Numbered from the stretch's first letter, positions 39,700 through 50,961 are shown. The stretch: 64,000 nucleotides of DNA from Aggregatibacter segnis ATCC 33393 (GCF_000185305.1 NZ_GL622200.1:1055703-1119702); one strand, 5' to 3'. Notes: generated by a model from the letters alone, not told the origin. Numbers and translations: made by a program.

Positions 39700-41106
39700 C
39701 TAATATTCGTCATCATAATGATGATGTTCTGCTAAGTTATCAAAACGGGAAAAATGACCTTGGAATGCCAACTTCACGCGTCCAATCGGCCCGTTACGCT
39801 GTTTCCCGATAATAATTTCCGCAATGCCTTTTTCTTCCGATTCACGGTTATACACTTCGTCACGATAAATAAACATAATCAAGTCTGCATCCTGCTCAAT
39901 GGAGCCTGATTCCCGCAAGTCCGAGTTGACTGGGCGTTTATCCTGACGGTTTTCTAAGGTACGGTTTAATTGTGACAGGGCGATCACCGGCACTTCCAAT
40001 TCTTTTGCTAACGCTTTCAAGGAACGGGAGATCTCCGCAATTTCCAACGTACGATTTTCAGAAAAAGCCGGCGCACGCATTAATTGAAGATAGTCCACCA
40101 TGATCAAACTTAAGCCGTTATTTTCACGATAAACCCGTCTCGCACGGGAACGTAGCTCCGTCGGCGTTAAACCGGAAGAATCGTCAATAAATAAATTCGG
40201 CTTTTTAGCCAACATACCCATGGTGCTAGAAATTTTCGCCCAATCATTATCATCCAAGCCCTGACCGGTACGAATTTTAGTTTGGTCCACACGCGAAAGT
40301 GACGCCAAGCTACGCATCATAATTTGCTCCGCCGGCATCTCTAAACTGAACACCAATACCGGTTTATCGCTGCCTAACGCCGCATTTTCACATAGGTTCA
40401 TGGCAAAGGTGGTTTTCCCCATGGAAGGACGCGCCGCCACAATAATCAAGTCGGATTTTTGCAAACCTGCCGTTTTCTTATCTAAATCTTTGAAACCGGT
40501 GGAAACGCCGGTAACACCGGAATGATCTTTAATTTGACTGAGCTGTTCGATTTTGTTGATGGTGTTTTCCAGAATGGAAATGATATTTTGTGGGCCTTCG
40601 GTACCGGATGTACGCTTCTCAGCAATGGCAAAAACCTCTCGCTCCGCCTCATCCAGCAAATGTTTCACATCCTGCCCTTTCGGAGAATAGCTGTTTTGCG
40701 CAATTTTGTTCCCGACAGAAATCAACTCGCGCATGATCGCCTTTTCTCGTACCACATTGGCATAAGCCACCACGTTGGCGGCACTCGGCGTGTTATTGGA
40801 AAGCTCCGCCAAATAAGCAAAACCGCCCACCTGTTCGATGACTTCGCGACTTTTTAGTGCCTGTTCTAAGGTAATTAAATCCACCGGCGATTGCTGGGCA
40901 ATCAGCTTTTCCATTTCCTCGAAAATCAGACGATGTTCAAAGCGGTAAAAATCCTCTTTCACCACATTTTCAGCCACATCATCCCAATACATGTTGTTCA
41001 GCAAAATACTGCCCAACACAGCTTGTTCAGCTTCAATAGAATGAGGAGGAATGTTCAAATTGGTGGTGTTTTGTTCTTTTACCGGAGGAGAATTTTTAGA
41101 CGCCAT
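39700..41106 (-). CDS. dnaB: Replicative DNA helicase DnaB
   Basis: A 468-residue hexameric helicase that unwinds DNA at the replication fork. N-terminal primase-binding domain (PPHSIEAEQAVLGSILL), then a RecA-like motor with Walker A ARPSMGKT, Walker B LIMVDYLQLM, and SQLNRTLENR. No intein or frameshift. The 24-base gap to alr suggests one transcript. Confidence 0.98.
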   Translation of the reverse strand: MASKNSPPVKEQNTTNLNIPPHSIEAEQAVLGSILLNNMYWDDVAENVVKEDFYRFEHRLIFEEMEKLIAQQSPVDLITLEQALKSREVIEQVGGFAYLAELSNNTPSAANVVAYANVVREKAIMRELISVGNKIAQNSYSPKGQDVKHLLDEAEREVFAIAEKRTSGTEGPQNIISILENTINKIEQLSQIKDHSGVTGVSTGFKDLDKKTAGLQKSDLIIVAARPSMGKTTFAMNLCENAALGSDKPVLVFSLEMPAEQIMMRSLASLSRVDQTKIRTGQGLDDNDWAKISSTMGMLAKKPNLFIDDSSGLTPTELRSRARRVYRENNGLSLIMVDYLQLMRAPAFSENRTLEIAEISRSLKALAKELEVPVIALSQLNRTLENRQDKRPVNSDLRESGSIEQDADLIMFIYRDEVYNRESEEKGIAEIIIGKQRNGPIGRVKLAFQGHFSRFDNLAEHHHYDDEY

Positions 41107-41180
41107 TATTGCCTCAGTGGATAAAAATAAGTCCCTATATGATATACCAAATCGGGGGGCGGTTTAACTTAAAAGTCAAA

Positions 41181-41226
41181 AAAAGTGCGGTGGAAATTCG
41201 CTCTGAAAATCCACCGCACTTTTGTT
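41181..41226 (-). terminator. Uptake-signal dyad terminator between aroG and dnaB
   Basis: AAAAGTGCGGTGGA (41181-41194) and TCCACCGCACTTTT (41210-41223), a perfect 14-bp stem ending leftward aroG transcripts. Confidence 0.82.
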
Positions 41227-41251
41227 TGAAATGAACTGCTTAAAAGAAATA

Positions 41252-42334
41252 TTAGCCGTTTAATTTGCGTTTTGCCGCCACCGCATCAGATAACTCTTGT
41301 AAGACTTTTTCGCTGTCTTCCCAACCGATGCAGCTGTCGGTGATGCTTTGGCCATAAGTTAAAGGTTTGCCTTCCACCAAATCTTGACGGCCTTCCACCA
41401 AATGGCTTTCAATCATCACGCCGAAAATTTTATTGGAGCCGGCAGCAATTTGACGAGCCACTTCACGGCTCACATCCAATTGTTTTTTGAATTGTTTGCA
41501 GCTGTTGGCATGGCTGAAATCTACCATCACATGAGCTCTATATCCTGCTTTGGCAAGTTCATCGCATACGTTAGCGACATCTTGTTCGCTATAATTCGGG
41601 CCATTGTCGCCACCACGTAAAATAATGTGGCAGTCTTCGTTACCTTTGGTGGAAACGATAGCTGAATGACCAAACTTCGTGACGGACAAGAAATGGTGTG
41701 GCGCTTCTGCCGCACCAATCGCGTCTAAGGCAATTTTTACGCCACCGTTAGTCGCATTTTTAAAGCCAACGGCACAAGATAAACCGGAAGCCAATTCACG
41801 GTGTACTTGGGATTCGGTGGTTCTCGCCCCAATCGCGCCCCAGCTCATGAAGTCCGCTAAATATTGCGGTGTGATCATGTCCAAAAATTCACCCGCCGTC
41901 GGCACGGTCAAATCGTTAATGTCGGACAATAATTTACGCGCCATACGCAAACCGTCGTTCAAGGCATAGGTATTATTTAAGTGCGGGTCATTAATTAAAC
42001 CTTTCCAACCCACAGTGGTACGCGGTTTTTCAAAATACACACGCATGATAATTTGTAAGGTATCTTGGTATTTTTCGCGCATTAATTTAATGCGTTTCGC
42101 ATATTCTAATGCGGCTTTCGGATCATGAATGGAACAAGGCCCGATAACCACAAGTAAACGATCATCTTCACCATGAATAATTTTATGCGCTTCGTGACGG
42201 GCATTTTCCACGGTTTTCACCGCAACGCTACTTGCCGGATATTTTTCTAGCAAGGCAATCGGGGGTAACACCTGTTCAATCTTGCCAATTCGCGTATCGT
42301 CGTTTTCAATGGAAATATCGTTTTTTGTGTTCAT
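41252..42334 (-). CDS. aroG: 3-deoxy-7-phosphoheptulonate (DAHP) synthase, class I
   Basis: A 360-residue enzyme that joins phosphoenolpyruvate and erythrose 4-phosphate, the entry step to aromatic amino acids. Conserved VVIGPCSIHD, MRVYFEKPRTTVGWKGL and GARTTESQ with metal and substrate residues are present. E. coli has three isozymes (AroF, AroG, AroH) feedback-inhibited by Tyr, Phe and Trp; sequence pattern suggests AroG, but the class is not proved. A TrpR operator lies upstream, an arrangement seen with aroH in E. coli. Confidence 0.93.
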   Translation of the reverse strand: MNTKNDISIENDDTRIGKIEQVLPPIALLEKYPASSVAVKTVENARHEAHKIIHGEDDRLLVVIGPCSIHDPKAALEYAKRIKLMREKYQDTLQIIMRVYFEKPRTTVGWKGLINDPHLNNTYALNDGLRMARKLLSDINDLTVPTAGEFLDMITPQYLADFMSWGAIGARTTESQVHRELASGLSCAVGFKNATNGGVKIALDAIGAAEAPHHFLSVTKFGHSAIVSTKGNEDCHIILRGGDNGPNYSEQDVANVCDELAKAGYRAHVMVDFSHANSCKQFKKQLDVSREVARQIAAGSNKIFGVMIESHLVEGRQDLVEGKPLTYGQSITDSCIGWEDSEKVLQELSDAVAAKRKLNG

Positions 42335-42406
42335 TATTCACTCGCTTATCTTCATAAAATTCTAAAATGACCGAAAAAGTGGTATTACTCTACCACTGCA
42401 ATTTGT

Positions 42407-42420
42407 ACTAGTAAACTAGT
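42407..42420. promoter_or_regulatory. trp operator (TrpR box) upstream of DAHP synthase
   Basis: ACTAGT-AA-ACTAGT, the two ACTAGT half-sites with the 2-base gap of the E. coli trp operator, in a larger context GTACTAGTAAACTAGTTT. It is 73 bases upstream of the aroG start and 16 past the lolE stop. A 7-bp hairpin (AGTGGTA...TACCACT, 42379-42398) lies between it and the gene. Confidence 0.8.
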
Positions 42421-42435
42421 TTATTTGATTTCTTT

Positions 42436-43686
42436 TTAATGACCGCTTAATACCTGTGCTGGTTGCAATTTTGCCGCACGATTTGCCGGATAAAGGCTGG
42501 CAAATAAACTGAGAATTAACGCAGAAAGCAACACCAGCAACACATCTTGCCAATGGAGTTCGGTTGGCAGGAAATCCACGAAATAAATGCCGTCGGACAA
42601 TAATTTCCTGCCGATCAAACCTTCCAAACCCTGTATAAGTGCGGTCAAATTTAAGGCCAAAATCACGCCCAACACAATGCCAATCAGGCAGCCTTTCATG
42701 CCTGCTTGCAAGCCATACCAAATAAAAATACGCTTAATAAACCCATTATTCGCGCCAAGGGTACGCATGATGGCAATGTCGCCCGCTTTATCTTTCACCG
42801 CCATGATGAGCGTGGACACGATATTAAAACAGGCCACTCCAATCACTAGCACCATGGCAATATACATCACCGTGCGAATCAGCTGAATATCGCGATACAT
42901 ATAGCCGAATTTACTGATCCAGTTTTGCAGGTAAAGCATCTGCGGATAATCTTGCAACATGGAATAATCAAGGGTTTGAATGTTAAACGGATCGGCGGTT
43001 TTCAATTCTACCCCACTCACCTGCTCCGCTTGATAATCCATCAACTGCTGCGCCTGCGCCAAGGGCATCAAGGCATAGCTGTGATCCAACTGGCCGTCTA
43101 AACGCAAAATACCGGTTACTTGAATCCGTTCACGCAACGGCTGGGTTAAATTTTCCGTGCCTTTTTGTTGGGAAATTAACAGAGAAACCCAATCCCCTTC
43201 TTGCACATCCAAATCCCGTGCAATACCAGACCCCAGCACCAAACCGCCATTCTGGGCAAAATTTTGCCATCCTTGATTTAACACAAAATGCCCAAGAGAA
43301 CTGACTTGATCTTGCAACGCCGTTTCCACGCCTTTAATTTGTACTACTTTTAATTTCGCGCCATTTTCCACGAGAGCGGTAAAACTGACAAAAGGCGAAA
43401 CGCCAATGATTTGCGGATTTTGTTTCAACTTAGCGGCAAGATGTTGCCAATGATCAATCGGTGCGTTGCTTTGCCCGCTTGCAGAGGAAATTTCCGCATG
43501 GGGCACGACAGCCAAAATCCGTTGATTGAGTTCACGTTCAAAACCGTTCATGGCACTTAAGCCGATAATTAATACCGCCACGCCCAAGGCTATGCCCATG
43601 CTGGAAAAAAATGAAATCAGCGACACCAAACGGTTTTTATGCTTACTGCGTTGATAGCGCCAACTAATAAAAAATGGCGTATTCAT
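42436..43686 (-). CDS. lolE: Lipoprotein-releasing ABC transporter permease LolE
   Basis: A 416-residue inner-membrane protein with four membrane helices and a large periplasmic domain. It extracts outer-membrane lipoproteins for LolA together with LolC and LolD. An MacB/FtsX-type core is visible: helix near 24-48, then C-terminal helices (TVMYIAMVLVIGVACFNIVS and later). The coupling segment RTLGANNGFIKRIFIWYG contacts LolD. ATG overlaps the lolD stop by one base. Confidence 0.95.
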   Translation of the reverse strand: MNTPFFISWRYQRSKHKNRLVSLISFFSSMGIALGVAVLIIGLSAMNGFERELNQRILAVVPHAEISSASGQSNAPIDHWQHLAAKLKQNPQIIGVSPFVSFTALVENGAKLKVVQIKGVETALQDQVSSLGHFVLNQGWQNFAQNGGLVLGSGIARDLDVQEGDWVSLLISQQKGTENLTQPLRERIQVTGILRLDGQLDHSYALMPLAQAQQLMDYQAEQVSGVELKTADPFNIQTLDYSMLQDYPQMLYLQNWISKFGYMYRDIQLIRTVMYIAMVLVIGVACFNIVSTLIMAVKDKAGDIAIMRTLGANNGFIKRIFIWYGLQAGMKGCLIGIVLGVILALNLTALIQGLEGLIGRKLLSDGIYFVDFLPTELHWQDVLLVLLSALILSLFASLYPANRAAKLQPAQVLSGH

Positions 43687-44372
43687 TAGGCATTTTCCTC
43701 GCGCAACATGCCATCTTGCATAATTAAACGGCGATTCAATTTTTCCGCCAAATTCAAGTCGTGGGTGACCAATAAGAAAGCAATCTGCTTTTCTTGATTG
43801 AGCTGTTGAATTAGTTCAAAAATACTTTCCGTGGTTTTGTGATCCAAATTGCCGGTAGGTTCGTCCGCCAGTACCAATGCCGGATTATTCACCAACGCAC
43901 GGGCAATCGCCACACGTTGGCGTTCTCCACCGGATAGCGCAGACGGGCGATGTGAAATTCTGTGCTGCAAACCGACCGCACTTAAGATCTGCTCGGCACG
44001 ATCCTGCGCTTCCGTTTTGTTTTGTTGCCCTATAAGCATCGGCATCATCACGTTCTCAAGTGCGGTGAAATCTGCCATTAAATGGTGAAACTGATACACA
44101 AAGCCTAAATATTGATTGCGCAACTTCGCCAACGCATTCGGTGTCATTTGTTGCAAGGATTGCCCTTTGATAAACACTTCACCGCTGCTCGGTTGATCTA
44201 ATCCGCCCAAGGTATGTAATAACGTGCTTTTGCCCGAACCGGAACTGCCCACAATCGCGACCAATTCGCTCGGTTGCATAGAAAAAGACACCTGTTTTAA
44301 CACTTCCGTTTGTTGTGTGCCTTCTTGATAAAATTTCGTGATATTTTGGCAAGATAATAATGCTGTATTCAT
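43686..44372 (-). CDS. lolD: Lipoprotein-releasing ABC transporter ATPase LolD
   Basis: A 228-residue ATPase of the LolCDE complex. Walker [11 protein letters not shown]-loop [19 protein letters not shown] (typical LolD), signature LSGGERQR and Walker [13 protein letters not shown] are present. The start is set at MNTALLSC (44372) with GAGATG upstream. A frame extending to 44501 would overlap lolC and add unconserved residues. Confidence 0.96.
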   Translation of the reverse strand: MNTALLSCQNITKFYQEGTQQTEVLKQVSFSMQPSELVAIVGSSGSGKSTLLHTLGGLDQPSSGEVFIKGQSLQQMTPNALAKLRNQYLGFVYQFHHLMADFTALENVMMPMLIGQQNKTEAQDRAEQILSAVGLQHRISHRPSALSGGERQRVAIARALVNNPALVLADEPTGNLDHKTTESIFELIQQLNQEKQIAFLLVTHDLNLAEKLNRRLIMQDGMLREENA

Positions 44373-44386
44373 TTTTTCATCTCTTT

Positions 44387-45571
44387 TTATTCGTAGCGCA
44401 AGGCTTCTGCCGGTTCCACTTTCGCGGCGCGATAGGCCGGATAAATGGTGGATAGCAATGACAATAATAAGGAAAACGCGATAATCGTCAGAATTTGCCA
44501 AGGCTCAAGTGCGGTCGGCAAATACATCGTTTTTGCTCCTAAGATATTCACGATAGCGTCCAAATTTAACGTCACTAACACGCCCAATATGGCGCCTACC
44601 AAGGTACCCATTAATCCCACCAATAAACCTTGATAAATAAAGATGGAACGCACTTGTCCTTTTGTTAAACCGAGGGTTTGCAAAATGGCGATTTCACCCT
44701 GTTTGTCCACCACCATCAGGCTTAAAGACGTAATAATATTGGACACTGCCACCACAATAATTAAGCTCACCAACAAGCCCATCATATTTTTTTCCATACG
44801 CACCGCTTGGAAAAACTCGCCTTTTTGTGTGCGCCAATCGATGATTTGCTCCGCCGAAGGAAACGCAGCCGGCAATTCAGTAATTTGGAACGGATCTGTT
44901 AAAAATAAACGGAAACCTTGTGCTTCGCCCGGCTGAATTCGCATTAAGCGTCCAATGTCCGTTAAATTGGCAAACGCTTCATAACCGGATACTTCGCCCG
45001 TCTCAAAATAGATTTCACTGACGGTAAATAAACGTTGCAACGGCACGCGCCCAAATGGCGTGTATTGGCTGTTTTCAGTAATCATTAAACGCACTTTGTC
45101 ACCGACATGCAGGTTTAATTTCTGCGCCAGTTGATCGCCAATGATAATTTTAAATTCGCCTGTCGGGAGCAAATCCTCAAAATGCTGCTCAGACAATATG
45201 GATAAAATCGGGTCATCCGCAAATTGTCGAATCCCAATCACTTGCCCTGCGCTGACACCGCCCGCGGTTTGAAAAATCACATTCGTCATATTTATCGGCA
45301 CGGCTTTTTGCACGAAATTCGGCATAGTTGGCTCGGCATCGTCGATCTTCACCTTGCCGTTCGGGCTGACAATGGCGTGTGGAATGGAAGAAAGCACTTG
45401 TTGCTTTTGATAGCCTTCCAAACCGTTCATCACAGACAGCACAATAATCAATGCCATCACGCCAAGCACAATGCCGAAACTGGCTAAATTCGTCACCAAC
45501 CGTCCAAAACGATCGGCACTTTTCGCCCGCCAATAGCGCAATGCAATAAAAAGAGGGGTAGATAAGGTCAT
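44387..45571 (-). CDS. lolC: Lipoprotein-releasing ABC transporter permease LolC
   Basis: A 394-residue permease, partner of LolE, first gene of lolCDE (lolC-lolD gap 14 bases). Membrane helix near 20-45 after [17 protein letters not shown], a periplasmic domain that docks LolA, then three helices near the C-terminus. The start at MTLSTPLF (45571) fits family length; an upstream ATG at 45631 is possible but adds 20 residues without clear support. Confidence 0.95.
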   Translation of the reverse strand: MTLSTPLFIALRYWRAKSADRFGRLVTNLASFGIVLGVMALIIVLSVMNGLEGYQKQQVLSSIPHAIVSPNGKVKIDDAEPTMPNFVQKAVPINMTNVIFQTAGGVSAGQVIGIRQFADDPILSILSEQHFEDLLPTGEFKIIIGDQLAQKLNLHVGDKVRLMITENSQYTPFGRVPLQRLFTVSEIYFETGEVSGYEAFANLTDIGRLMRIQPGEAQGFRLFLTDPFQITELPAAFPSAEQIIDWRTQKGEFFQAVRMEKNMMGLLVSLIIVVAVSNIITSLSLMVVDKQGEIAILQTLGLTKGQVRSIFIYQGLLVGLMGTLVGAILGVLVTLNLDAIVNILGAKTMYLPTALEPWQILTIIAFSLLLSLLSTIYPAYRAAKVEPAEALRYE

Positions 45572-45792
45572 AAGGGATAAAAAATCATTAAAAATACGAG
45601 AAAAACTGCGCGCTAGTTTAGCATAGACCAAGATAAAAAGCAGAAAATCGGCAAAGAATTCTCTTCTTATGCCTACTAGAAAAACGCGCTAAAAAATCAC
45701 CGCACTTTTAGAGAGATAACATTTGACAGCGCAAGCACATCTTCCTACTATTCCTCCCATTTATTTGAACTTCAACAAACGGAAAGCTTATT

Positions 45793-48700
45793 TTGAAAAA
45801 CACCACTGAAATACTAAAAAATGCCCTTGCCCAACGTATCTTAATTTTAGACGGCGCTATGGGCACGATGATCCAAAAATATAAACTCACCGAAGCGGAT
45901 TTCCGTGGTGAACGCTTTGCTGAAAGTGCGGTCGATTTACGCGGCAATAATGATTTGCTGACCCTCACACAACCGTTACTCATTTCCGCGATTCACGAAA
46001 AATATTTAGAAGCCGGCGCGGACATTATCGAAACCAATACGTTCAGCTCCACGACCATTGCACAAGCAGATTATGATTTGCAATCCATTGCTTACGAACT
46101 CAACTTTGCCGGCGCAAAACTGGCACGTCTGGCGGCGGATAAATACAGCACGCCGGAAAAACCAAGATTCGTGGCGGGGATTCTCGGCCCGACGAACCGC
46201 ACTGCGTCCATTTCCCCGAACGTAAACGACCCGGGTTTCCGTAACGTCACCTTTATGGAATTGGTGGACGCCTATTCAGAAGCCACACGAGGCTTAATCG
46301 AAGGTGGTGCCGATTTAATTATGATCGAAACCATTTTCGACACGCTAAATGCCAAAGCGGCAGTGTTTGCCATTGAAACCGTGTTTGAAGAATTGGGCGT
46401 GGAATTGCCGATTATGATTTCCGGCACCATAACCGATGCTTCCGGCCGTACCCTTTCCGGACAAACCACCGAAGCGTTTTACAACTCCCTGCGCCACGCC
46501 AAACCGCTGACATTCGGCTTAAACTGTGCGTTAGGCCCGAAAGAACTTCGCCAATATGTTGAACAACTGTCTAAAATCAGCGAAACCTACGTTTCCGTAC
46601 ACCCGAACGCAGGCTTGCCGAATGCCTTCGGTGGCTACGATCTTGGCGCAGAAGACATGGCGGCACACCTTAAAGAATGGGCGGAAAGCGGCTTTGTAAA
46701 CATTATCGGTGGCTGTTGCGGTACCACACCGGAACACATCAAAGCCTTTGCCGAGGCGGTAGAAAATATCCCACCACGCAAATTGCCACAAATTAAAACC
46801 GCCATGCGTTTATCCGGTTTAGAACCGCTTAACATTGATGATGAAAGCCTGTTCGTGAACGTGGGCGAGCGCAATAACGTAACGGGTTCGGCGAAATTCA
46901 AACGCTTAATTAAAGAAGACAAATTTGCCGAAGCCATTGAAATTGCCATAGACCAAGTGGAAAACGGCGCGCAAGTGATCGACGTGAACATGGACGAAGC
47001 CTTGCTCGACGGCAAAAAATGCATGACCCGTTTCCTCAATATTATGGCAACCGAGCCTGATGCAGCAAAAGTGCCGGTGATGATCGACTCCTCCAAATGG
47101 GAAGTGATTGAAGCAGGTTTGCAATCGGTGCAAGGTAAGCCGATTGTGAACTCCATCTCGTTGAAAGAAGGCGAAGAAATCTTTATCGAACACGCCAAAC
47201 TGGTGCGTAAATACGGCGCGGCGGTGGTCGTGATGGCGTTTGACGAAGTGGGACAAGCGGATACCGAAGATCGCAAAGTGGAAATCTGTACCCGTGCCTA
47301 TAACATCTTAGTCAACCAACTTGGCTTCCCGCCGGAAGACATCATTTTCGACCCGAATATTTTTGCCATCGGTACCGGGATTGAAGAACACAACAATTAC
47401 GGCGTGGATTTCATTAACGCCACAGGTCGCATTAAACGCAGCTTGCCACATGCCAAAATTTCCGGCGGTGTGTCAAACGTGTCCTTCTCTTTCCGTGGTA
47501 ATAACGTCATGCGTGAAGCCATTCACGCGGTCTTCCTCTATCATGCCATCAAACAAGGCATGGACATGGGGATTGTGAATGCAGGGCAGCTCGCGATTTA
47601 CGATGATCTGGATCCGGAATTACGCAATGTGATTGAAGATGCTGTTTTAAACCGCACGCCGGATGGCACAGAGCGTTTATTGGATATTGCGGAAAAATAT
47701 CGCAACCAAGGCAACGATGAAAGTGCGGTGGATTCTGTCGCCGAATGGCGCACATGGCCGGTGGAAGAACGCTTAAAACACGCCCTTGTGAAAGGCATTA
47801 CTACGCACATCATCGAAGACACCGAAGAAGCCCGCCAAAAATTGCCAACGCCGTTAGAGGTGATCGAAGGCCCACTCATGGCAGGCATGGACGTGGTGGG
47901 CGATTTATTCGGTGACGGTAAAATGTTCCTCCCGCAAGTGGTGAAATCCGCACGCGTAATGAAACAATCCGTGGCGTATTTAGAGCCGTTTATCAACGCC
48001 ACCAAACAAAAAGGCTCTAGCAACGGTAAAGTGGTAATCGCCACCGTGAAAGGCGATGTGCATGACATTGGCAAAAACATCGTGAGCGTGGTGTTGCAAT
48101 GTAATAACTTTGAAGTGATTGACTTGGGTGTGATGGTGCCGGCAGATAAAATCATTCAAACGGCGATTGATGAAAAAGCGGATCTTATCGGCTTGAGCGG
48201 TTTGATTACGCCATCTTTAGACGAAATGGAATACTTCCTTGGCGAAATGACGCGTTTAGGTTTGAACTTGCCGGTGTTGATCGGCGGTGCAACGACCTCC
48301 AAAGAACATACTGCGATTAAACTCTATCCAAAATATAAACAACACGGCGTGTTCTATACCTCAAACGCCTCCCGTGCGGTAACGGTTTGTGCCACGTTGA
48401 TGAACCCGGAAGGCCGTGCGGCATTGTGGGAACAATTCAAGAAAGATTACGAAAAAATCCAACAATCTTTTGCCAACCGTAAGCCGTTGCGTAAACAACT
48501 CAGCATTGAAGAAGCGCGTGCCAACCGTTTTGACGGCTTTAACGGCGAATGGGCGGATTATGTGCCGCCAACGCCAAAACAAACCGGCATTGTGGAATTT
48601 AAAAACGTGCCAATTGCAGAACTACGTAAATTTATCGACTGGTCGCCATTCTTCCGCGTGTGGGGCTTAATGGGTGGCTATCCGGATGCCTTTGCTCATC

Positions 48701-49482
48701 CGGAAAGTGGCGAAGAAGCCCGCCGCGTGTGGAATGATGCGCAAGCGATGTTAGATGCTTTCGAACAAAACCACAAACTTAACCCAAGTGGCGTGTTGGG
48801 TATTTTCCCTGCGGAACGTGTGGACGATGATGTGGTGTTATTCTCCGATGAAGACCGCACTCAATCTATCGGCACGGCTTACGGCTTACGCCAACAAACG
48901 GAACGTGGCAAAAACAGCAAAAGCCAATTTAACTTTGCCTTGAGCGACTTTATCGCTGATCGTGAAAGCGGCAAAAAAGACTGGATGGGGATGTTCGCCG
49001 TGTGCGCCGGCATTGAAGAAATGGAGCTAGTGGAAGGCTACAAAGCCGCCGGCGACGACTACAACGCCATCTTGCTACAAGCCGTCGGCGACCGCTTAGC
49101 CGAAGCGATGGCGGAATACTTGCACTTTGAGCTACGCACCCGCATTTGGGGCTACACGCAAGAGGAATTCGACAACCAAGGCTTAATCAATGAAAACTAT
49201 GTCGGCATCCGCCCTGCGCCGGGTTATCCTAGCTGCCCGGAACATACCGAAAAAGCCCTGATCTGGGATTTATTGGAAGTGGAACAACGCATCGGCATGA
49301 AACTCACCGAAAGCTACGCCATGTGGCCTGCAGCCTCCGTCTGCGGTTGGTACTTCACCCACCCGGCAAGTAACTATTTCACCTTAGGCCGCATCGATGA
49401 AGACCAAGCTCAAGATTATGCCAAACGTAAAGGTTGGGATGAGAGAGAGATGATGAAGTGGTTGGGTGTGGCGATGAAGTAA
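45793..49482 (+). CDS. metH: Cobalamin-dependent methionine synthase MetH
   Basis: A 1229-residue four-module enzyme that moves a methyl group from methyl-tetrahydrofolate to homocysteine through cobalamin. In order: homocysteine domain with the zinc cysteines (GLNCALG and [10 protein letters not shown]), pterin domain ([11 protein letters not shown]), B12 cap and binding domain with the base-off DVHDIGKN histidine, and the reactivation domain that binds SAM ([15 protein letters not shown]). The start is TTG 45793, since no ATG fits before the conserved LDGAMGT. No B12 riboswitch or MetJ box is visible upstream. Confidence 0.97.
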   Translation: MKNTTEILKNALAQRILILDGAMGTMIQKYKLTEADFRGERFAESAVDLRGNNDLLTLTQPLLISAIHEKYLEAGADIIETNTFSSTTIAQADYDLQSIAYELNFAGAKLARLAADKYSTPEKPRFVAGILGPTNRTASISPNVNDPGFRNVTFMELVDAYSEATRGLIEGGADLIMIETIFDTLNAKAAVFAIETVFEELGVELPIMISGTITDASGRTLSGQTTEAFYNSLRHAKPLTFGLNCALGPKELRQYVEQLSKISETYVSVHPNAGLPNAFGGYDLGAEDMAAHLKEWAESGFVNIIGGCCGTTPEHIKAFAEAVENIPPRKLPQIKTAMRLSGLEPLNIDDESLFVNVGERNNVTGSAKFKRLIKEDKFAEAIEIAIDQVENGAQVIDVNMDEALLDGKKCMTRFLNIMATEPDAAKVPVMIDSSKWEVIEAGLQSVQGKPIVNSISLKEGEEIFIEHAKLVRKYGAAVVVMAFDEVGQADTEDRKVEICTRAYNILVNQLGFPPEDIIFDPNIFAIGTGIEEHNNYGVDFINATGRIKRSLPHAKISGGVSNVSFSFRGNNVMREAIHAVFLYHAIKQGMDMGIVNAGQLAIYDDLDPELRNVIEDAVLNRTPDGTERLLDIAEKYRNQGNDESAVDSVAEWRTWPVEERLKHALVKGITTHIIEDTEEARQKLPTPLEVIEGPLMAGMDVVGDLFGDGKMFLPQVVKSARVMKQSVAYLEPFINATKQKGSSNGKVVIATVKGDVHDIGKNIVSVVLQCNNFEVIDLGVMVPADKIIQTAIDEKADLIGLSGLITPSLDEMEYFLGEMTRLGLNLPVLIGGATTSKEHTAIKLYPKYKQHGVFYTSNASRAVTVCATLMNPEGRAALWEQFKKDYEKIQQSFANRKPLRKQLSIEEARANRFDGFNGEWADYVPPTPKQTGIVEFKNVPIAELRKFIDWSPFFRVWGLMGGYPDAFAHPESGEEARRVWNDAQAMLDAFEQNHKLNPSGVLGIFPAERVDDDVVLFSDEDRTQSIGTAYGLRQQTERGKNSKSQFNFALSDFIADRESGKKDWMGMFAVCAGIEEMELVEGYKAAGDDYNAILLQAVGDRLAEAMAEYLHFELRTRIWGYTQEEFDNQGLINENYVGIRPAPGYPSCPEHTEKALIWDLLEVEQRIGMKLTESYAMWPAASVCGWYFTHPASNYFTLGRIDEDQAQDYAKRKGWDEREMMKWLGVAMK

Positions 49483-49556
49483 GCCTAAAATTTACTTCTT
49501 AAGTGAATTATTAGCCTACTATAGGAATATTACTTGATCAAAAAAAGGAGAAAAAA

Positions 49557-49916
49557 ATGTTTATTAACAACCAAGACAATCACAATATTAGAGATATTCG
49601 TATATTAAACCAAGAAGAGAAAGCCTTAGCAAAAGCTTTTATCCAAGGTGCTGTTTATGGATGGTTAAATTGCCACTCTAAAGGAGATGAATTTTCTGTT
49701 CGGATTTTATTTGGTGGTGATAATACAGACTGGGAAGGAACACCATTACAACCAATTTGGGATAACCATAAAGCAAATGGAAAAACAAATGATGAAGCTT
49801 ATGAACAATCAGCTAAAGATGTAGGATGGCTGTTAAAATCTGTATTGGCTGGAGATAAGACACGTAAATTCAAGAAAATTGAAAGATTTACAAATACTTA
49901 TTGCTGGATTGATTGA
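49557..49916 (+). CDS. Hypothetical protein upstream of the Mrr-like endonuclease
   Basis: A 119-residue protein I do not recognise. It has a strong ribosome site (AAAAGGAG) and AT-rich codon use unlike metH. It is acidic and rich in Asn, Asp and Trp. No membrane segment or signal peptide. It starts 74 bases after metH and lies 82 bases before an Mrr-like endonuclease with similar base composition, so the two may have arrived together. A partner or immunity role is only a possibility. Confidence 0.6.
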   Translation: MFINNQDNHNIRDIRILNQEEKALAKAFIQGAVYGWLNCHSKGDEFSVRILFGGDNTDWEGTPLQPIWDNHKANGKTNDEAYEQSAKDVGWLLKSVLAGDKTRKFKKIERFTNTYCWID

Positions 49917-49998
49917 GTTCATTAATATTACTTGCTGAATTTATTCCCATTATCAATTCAAAAATTATAGTTATTTATTAATATGAGAAAACTGATAA

Positions 49999-50823
49999 AT
50001 GAAAAATACTGGAAAAGAATATGAGTTATTTGTTAGAGATGTACAACAAATTTTATTAAATATTGAAGGTAGAGAAACTATAACCGTAGAACAAAATAAA
50101 GTTTTATATGATCGAATAGGTAACCCAAGACAATTTGATGTATATTGGGAGTTTAAAATTGGTGGGTATTTATACAAGACAGTTATTGAATGTAAAGATT
50201 ATAGTTCCTCTATTTCTATTGAAAAAATAGATGCTTTTGTTAGTAAAATTTCTGACATCCCAGGTTTAAAAGGAATTTTCGCAACTAAAGTAGGATATCA
50301 GGAAGGTGCTCAAAATAAAGCAAAACATCATGGTATAGGTCTATTTATAATTAGAAAACCACAAAACAATGATTGGACTCTAGATGATGGAACTCCTTTA
50401 GTAAGAGAAATTCAAATTAAAGAAACCATTAAGTTACCTTGTAAAATAATTCAATTCATACCGATAACAACAAAACAGCTTCAAAACTCACATTTTAATG
50501 CAATGGAAGATGAGATTTTTATTATTGAAAATGATAAAAAAATTTCATTATATGATTTAAAAATGAACTTACCTACTGGATTAGACAAAATAGTTGAAGA
50601 AGATATATTCATTGAGAATGGTTTTCTAGAAATAAAAGGGAAGAAACTAAAAATCAAAGGGTATCGTATCCAATATCAATCATTCAAAGATCATGAACAA
50701 CCACCTATAATTATTAACTCTCAAGACCATACAAAGGCTTATATTGAAGATCATATAGAAAAAACAAGAAAGTTATTAAAGAATGATGGGTCTATTGTAC
50801 ATTTGAGTAGTGAGAAAAAATAA
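49999..50823 (+). CDS. Mrr-like restriction endonuclease-fold protein
   Basis: A 274-residue protein with an N-terminal PD-(D/E)xK domain of the Mrr type. The aspartate lies in RQFDVYWEF, followed by TVIECKDY (E-x-K) near residues 57-62, then the helix-lobe KGIFATKVGYQEGAQNKAKHHGIGLF typical of Mrr_cat. The C-terminal half (about 145-274) has no recognised domain and may select the target. No methyltransferase is adjacent, so it may be a type IV-like, modification-dependent nuclease. Base composition is more AT-rich than its neighbours, which points to transfer. Confidence 0.75.
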   Translation: MKNTGKEYELFVRDVQQILLNIEGRETITVEQNKVLYDRIGNPRQFDVYWEFKIGGYLYKTVIECKDYSSSISIEKIDAFVSKISDIPGLKGIFATKVGYQEGAQNKAKHHGIGLFIIRKPQNNDWTLDDGTPLVREIQIKETIKLPCKIIQFIPITTKQLQNSHFNAMEDEIFIIENDKKISLYDLKMNLPTGLDKIVEEDIFIENGFLEIKGKKLKIKGYRIQYQSFKDHEQPPIIINSQDHTKAYIEDHIEKTRKLLKNDGSIVHLSSEKK

Positions 50824-50847
50824 AAATCGTTTTTATACCTTTGATAG

Positions 50848-50950
50848 GGGCACGCTTCCTAGCGTGTGCCTAATCTCACTAAAAACACTTCAAAAACTCA
50901 CCGCACTTTAATTTCTACGGCACACGTTAGGAAACGCGCGCCAGCATAAA
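50848..50950. repeat. Paired palindromic repeat (BIME-like) after the Mrr-like gene
   Basis: Two imperfect hairpins: GGGCACGCT...AGCGTGTGCC (50848-50870) and GGCACACGTT...AACGCGCGCC (50919-50942), the second about the reverse complement of the first and ending GCCAGCATAAA. The same arrangement and same end sequence occur between nrdA and nrdB. An uptake signal lies between (50900-50908). Confidence 0.65.
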
Positions 50951-50961
50951 TTTTCATGACT

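Noticed and set aside
45632-45792. A B12 riboswitch or MetJ box before metH
   Set aside because: No conserved B12-box or AGACGTCT-like repeats are seen; the region is only about 220 bases from the lolC start to the metH start and holds an uptake signal.
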